Positions 51,369 to 60,744 of a stretch of DNA of 64,000 nt are shown here, in pieces; the stretch's first letter is position 1, and each line of letters starts with the position of its first letter. A model generated the notes under the pieces. It saw only the letters and a program-made list of their open reading frames with translations, was not told the DNA's origin and ran no database searches. A program made the position numbers and the translations under genes. Source of the DNA: Longimicrobiales bacterium (GTDB lineage: Bacteria; Gemmatimonadota; Gemmatimonadetes; Longimicrobiales; Gaopeijiaceae); the NCBI GenBank assembly GCA_029245345.1, contig JAQWPM010000012.1, positions 744,001 through 808,000 on the forward strand, given 5' to 3'.

Positions 51369-52751
51369 TCAGTCGTGGAAAGCCTCACGCATCTCCTCAC
51401 GGGCCTCGTCGACCTGTTTTCTGAAGGACGGATCCTTCTCCATTTCGTTCTCGACCTTCCGAATCGAATGAATCACGGTCGAGTGATCTCGCCCTCCGAA
51501 CAACTCGCCGATTCGAACCAACGAAGTGCCGAGGGCTTCCTTGATGAGGTACATGGCGACCTGACGTGGAACTGTGAGGTCTTTAGTCCGCCGTTTGGAC
51601 GCCAAGGCTTCGGGCCTCACGCGCCAGCGCCGGGCTACCGTTTCTCTGATGCGCTCCGGCGAGAGAATCGGGCCCTCGTCTCTGTCTCTGCCGAGCACAC
51701 CTTTCAGGGCTGTCCTAGCGAGCTGCGGGGTGATCTCCTGGTGCGTCAGGGACGAGTAAGCCAAAAGCTTGATTAACGCCCCTTCGAGTTCACGGACCGA
51801 GGCCGTGCATGAGTGGGCGATGTATTCAATCACCTCGTCGTCCATCGAGAGCCCGTCGTCGGCCGCCTTTTTCCGAAGAATGGCCATACGGGTCTCGAAG
51901 TCCGGCGGTTTTACGTCAACCACCAACCCCCACTCGAATCGGGACACGAGGCGATCCTCAAGACCATCGATCTCTTTTGGAGGTCGATCACTCGTGAGGA
52001 TGATCTGCTTTTGGGCGTCGTAGAGGGCGTTGAATGTGTGGAAGAACTCTTCCTGCGTGCGTTCTTTGCTCCGCAGGAAGTGAATGTCGTCCACCAGGAG
52101 AAGGTCCATTCGGCGATATCGCTGGCGAAATTCAGCCATCTCACCCTTTCGAATCGACGAAATCAACTCGTTGGTGAATTGCTCGGACGAAACGTAGGCG
52201 ACTCGGGTGTGCGGGTTGGTCTCGACGATCTGGTGACCGATCGCGTGCATCAGGTGTGTTTTTCCGAGCCCGACTCCTCCATAGAAGAAGAGGGGGTTGT
52301 ACATCTTGGCGGGCTTGTCCGTGACAGCTCGGGCCGCTGCCGCAGCGAGTTGGTTGTCCGAGCCCACGACGAAGCGGTCGAAGGTGTAGCGCCCGTTCAG
52401 CGACGGCTTTGGTGGTAGCGGCTCGGGCCTCGGCGAATTGGACAGCGAGTAGGCCGGCTGGTCCGAGAACTCGATCGAAGGGACCGGCATGGGCGTAGGG
52501 CTGTCCGAACAGGACACCGTGATCGTGATTGGGCGGCCCAAGAGCCGTTCCGCCGCGCCGGCGAGAAGTGGAGCGAACTTGTCTTCCAGCCATTCTACGT
52601 GGAATCGGGACGGTACCTCGACGTGCAGTTCGTCGTCGGTGAGCGCGATCGCAGAAGCAGGGGCAACCCAGGTGAGGTAGCTGTGTTCCGGAATGGATGC
52701 CCGAGCGTTTTCTTGAATCCGGGCCCAAAGCTCGGCCGCTGTCAGCTCCAT
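51369..52751 (-). CDS. dnaA: Chromosomal replication initiator DnaA
   Basis: A 460-residue initiator. Domain I about 1-90 and a short linker; domain III with Walker A GGVGLGKTH, Walker B LLLVDDIHFL, and arginine finger region; domain IV with the HTH and the signature GGRDHSTVIHS. ATP-DnaA opens the origin. Leftward transcription leads into the candidate oriC and dnaN. A promoter with a DnaA box in its spacer is at 52888-52916. Confidence 0.97.
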   Translation of the reverse strand: MELTAAELWARIQENARASIPEHSYLTWVAPASAIALTDDELHVEVPSRFHVEWLEDKFAPLLAGAAERLLGRPITITVSCSDSPTPMPVPSIEFSDQPAYSLSNSPRPEPLPPKPSLNGRYTFDRFVVGSDNQLAAAAARAVTDKPAKMYNPLFFYGGVGLGKTHLMHAIGHQIVETNPHTRVAYVSSEQFTNELISSIRKGEMAEFRQRYRRMDLLLVDDIHFLRSKERTQEEFFHTFNALYDAQKQIILTSDRPPKEIDGLEDRLVSRFEWGLVVDVKPPDFETRMAILRKKAADDGLSMDDEVIEYIAHSCTASVRELEGALIKLLAYSSLTHQEITPQLARTALKGVLGRDRDEGPILSPERIRETVARRWRVRPEALASKRRTKDLTVPRQVAMYLIKEALGTSLVRIGELFGGRDHSTVIHSIRKVENEMEKDPSFRKQVDEAREEMREAFHD

Positions 52752-52887
52752 CGCGCCCCCGAAATCGGCGCCCCGCAGAGCATTCCGGCGGGAAGCGTCG
52801 TGATCATGAATGGCGAAAGGACGATGAGCGGCGGGCTCGCAGTGAATTGTGACTGGTTCTCATGGGTCCCGAGATTAGGGCGCGCCG

Positions 52888-52916
52888 AACCTATTCAGGG
52901 TGTGTGGAAAAGTCAA
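52888..52916 (-). promoter_or_regulatory. dnaA promoter with DnaA box in the spacer
   Basis: On the minus strand, -35 TTGACT (52911-52916) and -10 TAGGTT (52888-52893) are 17 bases apart. Between and overlapping lies TTTTCCACA (52903-52911), fitting the DnaA-box consensus TTWTNCACA. DnaA bound there should block its own promoter. Confidence 0.7.
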
Positions 52917-52973
52917 ACTATGTCAGTGATAGTGCGGCCTTTCGATGGTTTTGCACACCAGGCATATTGGGCG

Positions 52974-53003
52974 TTGACGTGTTCTGACACCCTAGACTAT
53001 CTT
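52974..53003 (+). promoter_or_regulatory. Promoter of the rpmH-rnpA operon
   Basis: A -35 TTGACG (52974-52979) and -10 TATCTT (52998-53003) are 18 bases apart. Transcription would start near 53010, upstream of ATG 53035 and of rpmH. Confidence 0.65.
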
Positions 53004-53034
53004 TTCAAGCTCGTTTATAGACGTAAGAACACCG

Positions 53035-53583
53035 ATGGATTGGGCTACTCGCCATGATGCCAACATACAGGCCGCGGAACCGCAAACGGATCAACAAGCA
53101 CGGATTTCGTGCGCGAATGAAGACGACAGGCGGCCGCAAGGCACTCAACCGCCGTCGCAACAGGGGACGCTCGCGTCTCGTGGTGACGATCGGCCGCAAG
53201 TAGACGGTCGGTCGCCGGAGCGCGGAGAGGGCCTGCCCCAGGGCGCGCGCATACGGCACAGCAATGAAATCCGGGGGTTGTTGGAGCGGGGGAAGCGAAA
53301 GAGGACTCGGCTGATCGATGTCTTCTTCACGTCTTCCCCCGCTTCGCGTTCCCGGATGGGAGTTATCGTCCCGAAGCACGGGCGGAACATCGTGGACCGA
53401 AACCGCCTCAAGCGGCGTCTTAGAGAAATCTGCCGTAGGGATGTCTTGACGCGGTTGGATGAAGGTGGAAAGCCGGGCGACGTATTGATTCGGGCACGCC
53501 GGGAAGCTTATGGAGCAGGGTTCGACGACCTGCGTAATGAGGTACACAAGGCGATGGAGGGGTTTTGGTCGAACGAATCCTGA
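53035..53583 (+). CDS. rnpA: Ribonuclease P protein component, extended frame enclosing rpmH
   Basis: The RnpA core is clear: [25 protein letters not shown], and the RNA-binding [13 protein letters not shown]. It binds the RNase P RNA for tRNA 5' processing. The open frame begins at ATG 53035 and contains the whole rpmH gene in another frame, giving 182 residues instead of about 120. No ATG, GTG or TTG lies between the rpmH stop and the core; only CTG at 53233 (residue 67) would give a normal-sized protein. Nested overlap of this kind is known in Thermus. Start is therefore open. Confidence 0.85.
   Translation: MDWATRHDANIQAAEPQTDQQARISCANEDDRRPQGTQPPSQQGTLASRGDDRPQVDGRSPERGEGLPQGARIRHSNEIRGLLERGKRKRTRLIDVFFTSSPASRSRMGVIVPKHGRNIVDRNRLKRRLREICRRDVLTRLDEGGKPGDVLIRARREAYGAGFDDLRNEVHKAMEGFWSNES
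53054..53203 (+). CDS. rpmH: Ribosomal protein L34
   Basis: A 49-residue basic protein: [19 protein letters not shown] then [17 protein letters not shown], the standard L34 sequence. Starts at ATG 53054 or 53057. It is a large-subunit protein. It lies fully within the long rnpA frame (frame shifted), after the promoter at 52974. Confidence 0.97.
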   Translation: MMPTYRPRNRKRINKHGFRARMKTTGGRKALNRRRNRGRSRLVVTIGRK

Positions 53584-53837
53584 TTGGGGTGATCCGCTTG
53601 TATCAGGCGGCGGTCTCGTCGTGGACTCCGGCTACGTGCCGCTTTACTCCAACGTGTTCGACATACGCAATTGAAGCGGTCCAGTCGCACGGCTCTGTCG
53701 GAGGCGGCTGGATGGCGATTCGACGCATTACGCGGTGCCACCCGTGGGGTGGGCACGGATACGACCCAGTACCGATCGATCATTCCTCTGAAACGCTCGA
53801 ACCAGCGACGAAGTCGGCCGTTGGTTCGCATCGATAG
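53565..53837 (+). CDS. yidD: Membrane protein insertion efficiency factor YidD
   Basis: A 90-residue protein with an amphipathic N-terminal helix ([13 protein letters not shown]) and the YidD cysteine motif TCRFTPTCSTYAIEAV, followed by WGGHGYDPVP. It starts at TTG 53565, overlapping rnpA by 19 bases. It assists Sec/YidC insertion at the inner membrane. Confidence 0.92.
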   Translation: MVERILIGVIRLYQAAVSSWTPATCRFTPTCSTYAIEAVQSHGSVGGGWMAIRRITRCHPWGGHGYDPVPIDHSSETLEPATKSAVGSHR

Positions 53838-53846
53838 ACAAACGCC

Positions 53847-55604
53847 ATGAACACCGAAGTAAGGTTCTTATTGGCCATCGGGCTCATGCTCGCGGTCCTC
53901 GTCGGCACAAATCTGATGTTCCCCCCTGTCATACCGGAGGAGGGATTGGCGGCCGATAGCGGGGCTCCGCCGCTTGAGTCGGCGAGCGGTGTTTCTGGAG
54001 GGGCGGTACCCAGCGGGGCCGAAGCATCTTCTGCGATTCCGTCGATACCGACTCAGCAGGACCCGCTCACGGTTGCTGGACAGGCCCCTGTCGAGCAGGC
54101 AGTCGACGGGCAAGCAACTGGCAGCAGCGTCGTGCCGGAACAGAGACCGATTGTTGCGACTCCGTTGTTCCATTTTGAATTCTCCAACCATGGCGCGCGA
54201 CTACATTCGGCGGTGCTGACCCAGTTCGACGCGTTGAACCGAGAAGGGTTGGTCGACCTGATGCCGGATGGGGCGGACGGGTATCTGGGGCAGAAGCTTG
54301 TCGTAGGCAGCGACACCGTAGATCTGAGCCGGGTGGTGTTCGATGTAGAGCCGGCTGCCGGCTTCACGTTGGCGGAAGGTGACTCGGCGCGGACACTGCG
54401 ATTCTCGTATCAGCACCCGACGAGCCCTTTCACGTTCCAGATCGAGTACGAGTTCCTTCCTGAGTCTTATCAGGTTGTGGTCCGCGGATCTTCGGCAGGA
54501 TTAGAGCGTCCTTTGCTTGTAACGGACCTCGGAGATGGTATCGCGTTCGCCGAGGCTGACTCGGCGACGGAAGCCCGTTCGATGGCTCACGTGCACAACC
54601 ATCTACAGGAAGGCATTCAGTCGACCATTCATGAGAAGGCCGAGACGATGCTCGTGGAAGGGCCGCTCGTATGGGCTGCTTTTCGGAGCAAGTTCTTCGT
54701 ATTTGCTCTACTGGCCGGGGAGACGGAGGTCGTCGAAAGTGAAGCGAGCTACCTGGGTGGGATGTTGATCCAGGAGAGCCAATTCGATGGCCGTGTGCGG
54801 CTTGCAACCGCGCAGTCGCTGACTGCCGATGGCGAGTTCGGGTATAGGCTGTTCATGGGTCCCCAAGATTATGCGCTCCTAAACTCGCTTGGGCAGGGCA
54901 TGGAGGAAGTGAACCCGTACGGCTGGAAGTTCTTCCGACCGATCGTACGTCCATTCGTGTCCGTGATCATGAAGATCCTCACATACCTGCACGGCACTTT
55001 GTCGCTAGGGTATGGATGGGTCCTCATCATCTTCGGGGTGATGATGCGGGTCGTGTTGTTCCCGTTGAACCACAAAGCCATGAAGGCGCAGCTACGGAAC
55101 ATGGCCGTCCAGCCGCTCCTGAAAGAGATCCAAACGAAGTACAAGGACCAGCCGGAGAAGCTTCAGAAGGAAATGATGAAGCTGTATAAGGAGCATGGAT
55201 TCAATCCGTTGGCGGGTTGTCTCCCGATGCTCATTCCGTGGCCGGTGCTGATCGCGCTCTTCTTCGTGTTCCAGAACACGATTGAGCTGCGCGGTGTGCC
55301 ATTCCTTTGGATGCCAGATCTGTCGGCTCCGGACCCGCTCTACCTGCTTCCGGTGTTCTTGGGACTGTCGATGTTCTTGATGCAGTACGTGAGCTACAAG
55401 TCACTCGATGCTCCGAATCCGCAGATGAAGATGATGATGTGGCTCATGCCTGGAATGATGGTCTTCATCTTCTTCAACTTGGCGAGCGGATTGAACCTCT
55501 ATTACGCGACGGCTAATATCGCGACGCTCCCGCAGCAGATATGGATTGCGAATGAGCGCAAAAAGATGAAGGGTCAACCCATTCCGAAGGCCAAGAAGGA
55601 CTGA
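53847..55604 (+). CDS. yidC: Membrane protein insertase YidC
   Basis: A 585-residue insertase. N-terminal span (FLLAIGLMLAVLVGTNLMF), a Pro/Ala/Gln-rich linker, a large periplasmic beta domain to about 350, then the conserved C-terminal spans including YGWVLIIFGVMMRVVLFPLN, AGCLPMLIPWPVLIALFFVFQ and MWLMPGMMVFIFFNLASGLN. It inserts inner-membrane proteins with or without SecYEG. It starts 9 bases after yidD. Confidence 0.96.
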   Translation: MNTEVRFLLAIGLMLAVLVGTNLMFPPVIPEEGLAADSGAPPLESASGVSGGAVPSGAEASSAIPSIPTQQDPLTVAGQAPVEQAVDGQATGSSVVPEQRPIVATPLFHFEFSNHGARLHSAVLTQFDALNREGLVDLMPDGADGYLGQKLVVGSDTVDLSRVVFDVEPAAGFTLAEGDSARTLRFSYQHPTSPFTFQIEYEFLPESYQVVVRGSSAGLERPLLVTDLGDGIAFAEADSATEARSMAHVHNHLQEGIQSTIHEKAETMLVEGPLVWAAFRSKFFVFALLAGETEVVESEASYLGGMLIQESQFDGRVRLATAQSLTADGEFGYRLFMGPQDYALLNSLGQGMEEVNPYGWKFFRPIVRPFVSVIMKILTYLHGTLSLGYGWVLIIFGVMMRVVLFPLNHKAMKAQLRNMAVQPLLKEIQTKYKDQPEKLQKEMMKLYKEHGFNPLAGCLPMLIPWPVLIALFFVFQNTIELRGVPFLWMPDLSAPDPLYLLPVFLGLSMFLMQYVSYKSLDAPNPQMKMMMWLMPGMMVFIFFNLASGLNLYYATANIATLPQQIWIANERKKMKGQPIPKAKKD

Positions 55605-55644
55605 CGCACGCGCCGGGGAGGCTGCCCGGCGTGGGCGTCCCGTG

Positions 55645-57018
55645 ATGACTCACGACGTAGATACGATTGCCGCGATTTCGACCCCATCAGGTATGGGTGC
55701 GATGGCAGTGATTCGCATCTCAGGGCCGGACGCGGTTGATGTTTTTCGCCGGATCGTGCCGGAGTCCCAACCGGATCTTGTCCCGCGGTATGCGACAATG
55801 GTGGAGCTTCGGGATCCGGAAAGTGAGGCCCTACTGGATCGGGCCGTCGGGACCTTGTTCGCGGCGCCCGCAAGCTACACGGGTGAGGATGTTATCGAGC
55901 TGTCGTGTCATGGCGGCCGCCTGATCCCGCAGATGGTGTTGGATGCGTGCCTCGCGGCCGGCGCGAGACGTGCGGAGCCCGGGGAGTTCACCCGCCGCGC
56001 TTACTTGCGCGGTAAGCTGGATTTGGTGCAGGCCGAGGCTGTGGCGGACCTGATCGAAGCGCAGAGCCGAGCACTTCACCGTGCGGCATTGGGACAACTG
56101 GACCGTGGGCTGTCAGAACAGGTCTCTCGGTTGCGGGAGGAGATCGTGCGGCTCGAAGCACTGCTGGTCCACCATATCGATTTCCCCGAAGAAGATGATG
56201 CGCCTGTGCCGGTGCACGATATCGCACGGGTCGCGGACGATCTCACCGATCGTATGTCGCACCTTCTTGCGACCGCCCCGGAAGGTGAACTCCTCCGAGA
56301 GGGGGCTCTGACGGTCCTGGCTGGTCGGCCGAACGCAGGGAAGTCGTCGCTCTATAACGCACTCCTCGGACACGAACGAGCTATTGTCACGGAAGAGGCG
56401 GGCACGACCCGCGATGCCATCGAGTCGGTGGTGCAGATCGGCAGCTTTCCGTTTCGGTTGGTGGACACGGCTGGGCTCCGGGAATCCGAGGGGCAGGTAG
56501 AGCAGTTGGGCATCGAGGTTGCTCACCGCTATATAGGAGATGCGGATATCGTGCTGTTCTGTGTCCCGGCGGACGAGCCGCTCCTTGATGAGGATCGAGC
56601 CTTCATCAATGGTGTTACTGCGCCAGTGGTCTTGATGCGCACGAAGAGTGATCGGCGCGAGGGAGTCCTTCCCGAGAGCCCGGACGTCGATGGTGTTGTC
56701 CACGAGGTCTCCGTATCGGCACTCACTGGCGCGGGACTGGACACGGTAAAGAAGGTGCTGCCGTCGCTTGTGTACGGCGGTCTCGTGAAAGCGGAACCGG
56801 AAGCTCCGGTCCTGACGCGTAGGCGGCATGCGCGGGCCATGGAACTAGCGAGGGACGAGGTCGTTAGTTTCGGGGTCGCGCTCCGGGATGGTTTGCCGCC
56901 GGAAGTGGCTGCGACACATCTCCGACCAGCGGAGACCGCTCTCGAGGAAATCCTCGGGGTCATTTCTGTCGAGGACATACTCGACGTCGTCTTTAGAGAG
57001 TTCTGTATCGGAAAATGA
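55645..57018 (+). CDS. mnmE: tRNA uridine-5-carboxymethylaminomethyl modification GTPase MnmE
   Basis: A 457-residue GTPase. N-terminal tetrahydrofolate-binding domain (MMTHDVDTIAAIST start in the longer version), G domain with G1 GRPNAGKSS at about 227-235, G3 DTAGLRES, and C-terminal CIGK motif (FCIGK). With MnmG it modifies the wobble uridine of tRNAs. GTG 55642 or ATG 55645 may start. It overlaps acyP by four bases. Confidence 0.96.
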   Translation: MTHDVDTIAAISTPSGMGAMAVIRISGPDAVDVFRRIVPESQPDLVPRYATMVELRDPESEALLDRAVGTLFAAPASYTGEDVIELSCHGGRLIPQMVLDACLAAGARRAEPGEFTRRAYLRGKLDLVQAEAVADLIEAQSRALHRAALGQLDRGLSEQVSRLREEIVRLEALLVHHIDFPEEDDAPVPVHDIARVADDLTDRMSHLLATAPEGELLREGALTVLAGRPNAGKSSLYNALLGHERAIVTEEAGTTRDAIESVVQIGSFPFRLVDTAGLRESEGQVEQLGIEVAHRYIGDADIVLFCVPADEPLLDEDRAFINGVTAPVVLMRTKSDRREGVLPESPDVDGVVHEVSVSALTGAGLDTVKKVLPSLVYGGLVKAEPEAPVLTRRRHARAMELARDEVVSFGVALRDGLPPEVAATHLRPAETALEEILGVISVEDILDVVFREFCIGK

Positions 57019-57314
57019 CTGAAGTCATCGAAGAGAGTTTTGAGATGCACGGGTTCCACGTTCACGGTAAGGTTCAAGGCGTGGGGTTCCGCTGGTGGAC
57101 TCGCCGTGTGGCCCTTCGCCTGGGACTGTGTGGTCTTGTGAGAAATCTCCCGTCCGGGGTAGTAGAGGTGCATGCGGGTGGTGCGCCCGCTGACCTGAAG
57201 CAGTTTGAGTTTGCTCTTGCGGCGGGGCCTCCGATGGCGCAGGTGAGCAAAGTGGAGGTAGTCCAGCCGGACGAATCGATTTCATGGGACCGCTTCCTCA
57301 TCGAGAAGAAGTGA
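57015..57314 (+). CDS. acyP: Acylphosphatase
   Basis: A 99-residue acylphosphatase. Family signature [14 protein letters not shown], catalytic R26 and N44 in LVRNLPSG. It hydrolyses acyl phosphates. It is inserted between mnmE and mnmG, with four-base overlaps at both ends (ATGA and GTGA). Confidence 0.94.
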   Translation: MTEVIEESFEMHGFHVHGKVQGVGFRWWTRRVALRLGLCGLVRNLPSGVVEVHAGGAPADLKQFEFALAAGPPMAQVSKVEVVQPDESISWDRFLIEKK

Positions 57315-59203
57315 GGTCCTCCTACGACGTAATCGTCGTTGGGGGCGGTCACGCAGGTACGGAAGCCGCTGCCGCTTCGGCGCGGGCGGGCGCCGCCACA
57401 CTGCTTGTGACTCCCGATCTGTCGCGAATCGGACAAATGAGTTGTAACCCTGCGATTGGTGGTGTTGCCAAGGGTGTTGTGGCTCGTGAGGTAGATGCCC
57501 TTGGGGGCGTGATGGGTCAGGCCACCGACGCGTCTCGGATTCAATTCCGGATGCTGAACAGGTCCAAAGGCGCAGCGGTGTGGGGGCCGCGGGCACAGTG
57601 TGATCGGGCTCTGTACCCATTAGCTGTCCGAGGTGTGTTGGACGGACTTCCGGATTTGGATCTCTTCCAGGCGTTGGTTGCCGACCTGCTGATGGAGGAC
57701 GGCCGGGCCCGCGGGATCCGAACACGTGGCGGATTATCGTTTGAGGCGCGGGCGGTTGTTGTCACCACTGGGACGTTCCTGCGAGGCAAGATTCACGTCG
57801 GGGGTGAGGCGGGTGTCGGAGCGGGACGCGCGGGCGAGGCTCCCTCTGTGGAACTGGCGGAGTCGCTCGAGGGCATCGGCCTTGAGGTCGCGCGATTCAA
57901 GACCGGAACGCCCCCACGCATTGACGGGCGAAGTGTGGACTACGCGAAGCTCGAACGTCAGGACGGTGATGATGTGGACTACCGTTTTTCGACGTATGCC
58001 AACGAAGACATTCCTCGACAGTTGCCGTGTTGGATCGCGTGGGCTGAAGACGGTCTGAAAAAAGTCGTCGCGGATAACCTACAGAGCTCCGCGCTGTATG
58101 GTGGCGAAATTGCTGGAAGGGGACCCAGGTATTGTCCCTCGATTGAAGATAAAGTTGTGCGATTCCCGAACGCTCCGCGGCATCAAGTCTTCTTGGAACC
58201 AGAGGGCCTTTATACGACTGAGCTCTACGTGAATGGGCTATCGACTTCGCTTCCAGCGGAAATTCAGTTGGAATTTCTACGCACGATCCAGGGTCTCGAG
58301 GAGGTCCGGATGACGAAGGCCGGATATGCGATTGAGTACGACTACTTCCCTCCTCACCAGCTGCGCCACACGCTGGAGCTGAAGGATGTGCCGGGTCTGT
58401 TCTTCGCAGGCCAGATTAACGGCACGACCGGATATGAGGAGGCGGCGGGGCAGGGCGTCATCGCCGGCGCAAACGCTGCGCTTAAGGTGCGCGGCGAGGG
58501 GTCATTCGTTCTCGAAAGAGATCAGGCATACATCGGAGTGCTGATCGACGACCTCGTGACACGCGGGGTGGACGAGCCGTATCGGCTCTTCACGTCACGT
58601 GCAGAATTTCGTCTCCTCCTGCGCCAGGACAACGCCCCAGGAAGGCTCGGGCCATTGGCTCGCGAACGCGGTCTTCTGACGAGCGCACAGGAGGCTTCGC
58701 TGCAGGAACGCCTAGAAGAGGAGCGGGTCATGCTCAGTTGGTTTCAAAAGACCACACTGAAGCCGGACCGAGTGAACAACGTCCTGCAGGCCGCGGGTTC
58801 AGCCCCGATCGACGAACCGACTCGAGCGGTCGAGTTATTGAAACGCCCCCGCGTGGAGGCAAGCCTGCTGTTGGATGCGTCGGAGGACCTGGAGAGGCCG
58901 AAAGCTTCGGGCGCCGCCTTGGCTGCGGTACAGGTGGAGCTGAAATACCAGGGTTATGTGGCTCGCGAACGACAGCGGGCCGAGAAACTGAGAAAGCAAG
59001 CTAACGTGTTGCTGGACAATGAGTTGCCCTATCTAGAAATGGAGACATTGTCTTTTGAGGCGCGCGAGAAGTTGGCGCGGGTGCGTCCAGAGACGCTCGC
59101 TCAGGCAGCGCGGATCTCCGGTGTTTCTCCGGCTGATCTGCAGAACCTCCTGCTCGAAGCCCGAAAAGCTGGGGCTACCAGGAGCGACTCACGGCCCGAC
59201 TAG
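57311..59203 (+). CDS. mnmG: tRNA uridine 5-carboxymethylaminomethyl modification enzyme MnmG
   Basis: A 630-residue FAD enzyme. FAD-binding [14 protein letters not shown] at the N-terminus, family motif [14 protein letters not shown]-like [15 protein letters not shown], and [12 protein letters not shown]. The GTG at 57311 overlaps the acyP stop (GTGA); an earlier start at 57284 would overlap more. It partners MnmE. The rsmG gene normally next to mnmG is absent here. Confidence 0.95.
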   Translation: MRSSYDVIVVGGGHAGTEAAAASARAGAATLLVTPDLSRIGQMSCNPAIGGVAKGVVAREVDALGGVMGQATDASRIQFRMLNRSKGAAVWGPRAQCDRALYPLAVRGVLDGLPDLDLFQALVADLLMEDGRARGIRTRGGLSFEARAVVVTTGTFLRGKIHVGGEAGVGAGRAGEAPSVELAESLEGIGLEVARFKTGTPPRIDGRSVDYAKLERQDGDDVDYRFSTYANEDIPRQLPCWIAWAEDGLKKVVADNLQSSALYGGEIAGRGPRYCPSIEDKVVRFPNAPRHQVFLEPEGLYTTELYVNGLSTSLPAEIQLEFLRTIQGLEEVRMTKAGYAIEYDYFPPHQLRHTLELKDVPGLFFAGQINGTTGYEEAAGQGVIAGANAALKVRGEGSFVLERDQAYIGVLIDDLVTRGVDEPYRLFTSRAEFRLLLRQDNAPGRLGPLARERGLLTSAQEASLQERLEEERVMLSWFQKTTLKPDRVNNVLQAAGSAPIDEPTRAVELLKRPRVEASLLLDASEDLERPKASGAALAAVQVELKYQGYVARERQRAEKLRKQANVLLDNELPYLEMETLSFEAREKLARVRPETLAQAARISGVSPADLQNLLLEARKAGATRSDSRPD

Positions 59204-59224
59204 TCCATGGGTGTCGCCGCGGGT

Positions 59225-59240
59225 TGTTTCACGTGAAACA
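59225..59240. promoter_or_regulatory. parS site 1
   Basis: TGTTTCACGTGAAACA, a perfect 16-bp palindrome of the bacterial parS type, 22 bases after the mnmG stop. ParB would bind it. Confidence 0.93.
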
Positions 59241-59261
59241 TGAACGTTGTTTTGTGTTGTT

Positions 59262-59277
59262 TGTTTCACGTGAAACA
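59262..59277. promoter_or_regulatory. parS site 2
   Basis: A second TGTTTCACGTGAAACA, 21 bases after the first; with flanking T and A the palindrome extends to 18 bp. Confidence 0.93.
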
Positions 59278-59288
59278 AGACTGCGGGG

Positions 59289-59750
59289 TCAGTCCTGGCG
59301 GCGTACTAACTCCAAGTGAGATAATGCTTCGTCCGGGGTCCCGTCGAGGTTGAAGTCGAACTCCGTGTCCCCGCCGAGGATCAATCGATCATTCCCTTCG
59401 AAGCTGTACGTACAAATGTCTTTCGATGCCGTGGGGAAGGTCCGCTCGAGCACGACTGTGTTTCCACCTGAACGACTCAGTGTGCCGATCTCCGTTGAGG
59501 CTAAGCCTTGAACGACGAGCACGGCGGTGTAGGCGCCGCTGGGTTGGACGTTGAGGTTGAATGTGGAGCCTAAGGCGATGAGGTCGACCGAGGCGCTTGC
59601 CGTGACCGGGCTGGTGAGGACCAGGGCCGTTGCTTCCCAATCCCCGATGAATTCGCTCAGCGAAGTGTTGGGACCGAATGAGTCACTGCCGCCGCATGCC
59701 GTCAACAGAAGGAGGGCCGTTACCACTAATCCCGTACGCCGCAGCCCCAT
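59289..59750 (-). CDS. Small lipoprotein, unknown
   Basis: A 153-residue lipoprotein (MGLRRTGLVVTALLLL, lipobox LLTAC). The mature part is beta-rich and short (FIGDWEATALVLTSP, SGAYTAVLVVQG), reminiscent of a lipocalin-like fold. It is transcribed away from parA, between the parS sites and parA, where rsmG is usually found. Function unknown. Confidence 0.7.
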   Translation of the reverse strand: MGLRRTGLVVTALLLLTACGGSDSFGPNTSLSEFIGDWEATALVLTSPVTASASVDLIALGSTFNLNVQPSGAYTAVLVVQGLASTEIGTLSRSGGNTVVLERTFPTASKDICTYSFEGNDRLILGGDTEFDFNLDGTPDEALSHLELVRRQD

Positions 59751-59958
59751 GTTTTCTCCTCCCGGAAGAGCCCGGGCCTACATGTTTCGGGCCGAATGAG
59801 CCCGATTCATGCTTAGGTGTCTTCACTCGTCGTCCAAGGTTCAGGGACCTCAGTGTTCTGGTCAACCGTGCGCGGCTTTCCGTGCGCGGGCCGGAGGGAG
59901 TATATTGCTCGCCCGAACTCGGATGAGCCGGATCTCTAAGCTCTTAAATAAGGACCGA

Positions 59959-60744
59959 ATGTCGCACGTAATCGCGATTGCGAATCAAAAGGGTGGTGTG
60001 GGGAAGACCACGACTGCCATAAACCTTGGTGCCTCGTTGGCTGTTGCTGAGAAGAGGACCCTGGTGGTGGACATCGATCCACAGGGAAATGCCACGAGCG
60101 GCCTCGGTGTAGAGGACCGAAAGAGTCTTCACACCGTTTATGATGTCTTGATCGGGGACAAACCGATCGAAGAGTGCATTGTTCGGAATGTGCACTTTTC
60201 CTGCCTGGATATCGTGACTTCGTCTCGGGACCTCGTCGGGGCGGAAATCGAACTTGTTCATGCGATTGAGCGAGAGAAGATCCTGCGCAAGGCTATTAAC
60301 ACCGTGCGGGACCAATACGAGTACATACTTGTCGATTGTCCTCCGTCTCTTGGGCTCCTCACGTTGAACACGCTGACCGCCGCGGACTCGGTGTTGATTC
60401 CAATCCAGTGCGAATTTTACGCCCTTGAGGGATTGAGCCAGCTGTTGGGCACGGTTCGAGTGGTCCAAAAAGGCCTCAACCCGGACCTGGATATTGAGGG
60501 AGTCTTGCTCACGATGTATGACCGTCGCCTGAACCTGTCGACACAGGTGGCGGCAGAGGCTCGAGAATATTTTGGGGCTAAGGTCTACCGTACGGCGATT
60601 CCACGAAACGTCAGCCTGGCTGAAGCTCCGAGTTTTGGGAAGCCGATCGTTCTCTACGACGTCCTCTCAACTGGCGCGCAGTCATATCTCGCGTTGGCAC
60701 AAGAGCTGATTGAAAAACACGAAGGTGTGGGAGCTGTATCATGA
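59959..60744 (+). CDS. parA: Chromosome partition ATPase ParA
   Basis: A 261-residue ParA/Soj ATPase. Deviant Walker A KGGVGKTT at 11-18, VVDIDPQGNATSG, Walker B-like YEYILVDCPPSLG. ATG 59959 has AAGGA upstream; upstream ATG at 59923 is less likely. It moves ParB-parS complexes. It overlaps parB by four bases. Confidence 0.95.
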   Translation: MSHVIAIANQKGGVGKTTTAINLGASLAVAEKRTLVVDIDPQGNATSGLGVEDRKSLHTVYDVLIGDKPIEECIVRNVHFSCLDIVTSSRDLVGAEIELVHAIEREKILRKAINTVRDQYEYILVDCPPSLGLLTLNTLTAADSVLIPIQCEFYALEGLSQLLGTVRVVQKGLNPDLDIEGVLLTMYDRRLNLSTQVAAEAREYFGAKVYRTAIPRNVSLAEAPSFGKPIVLYDVLSTGAQSYLALAQELIEKHEGVGAVS

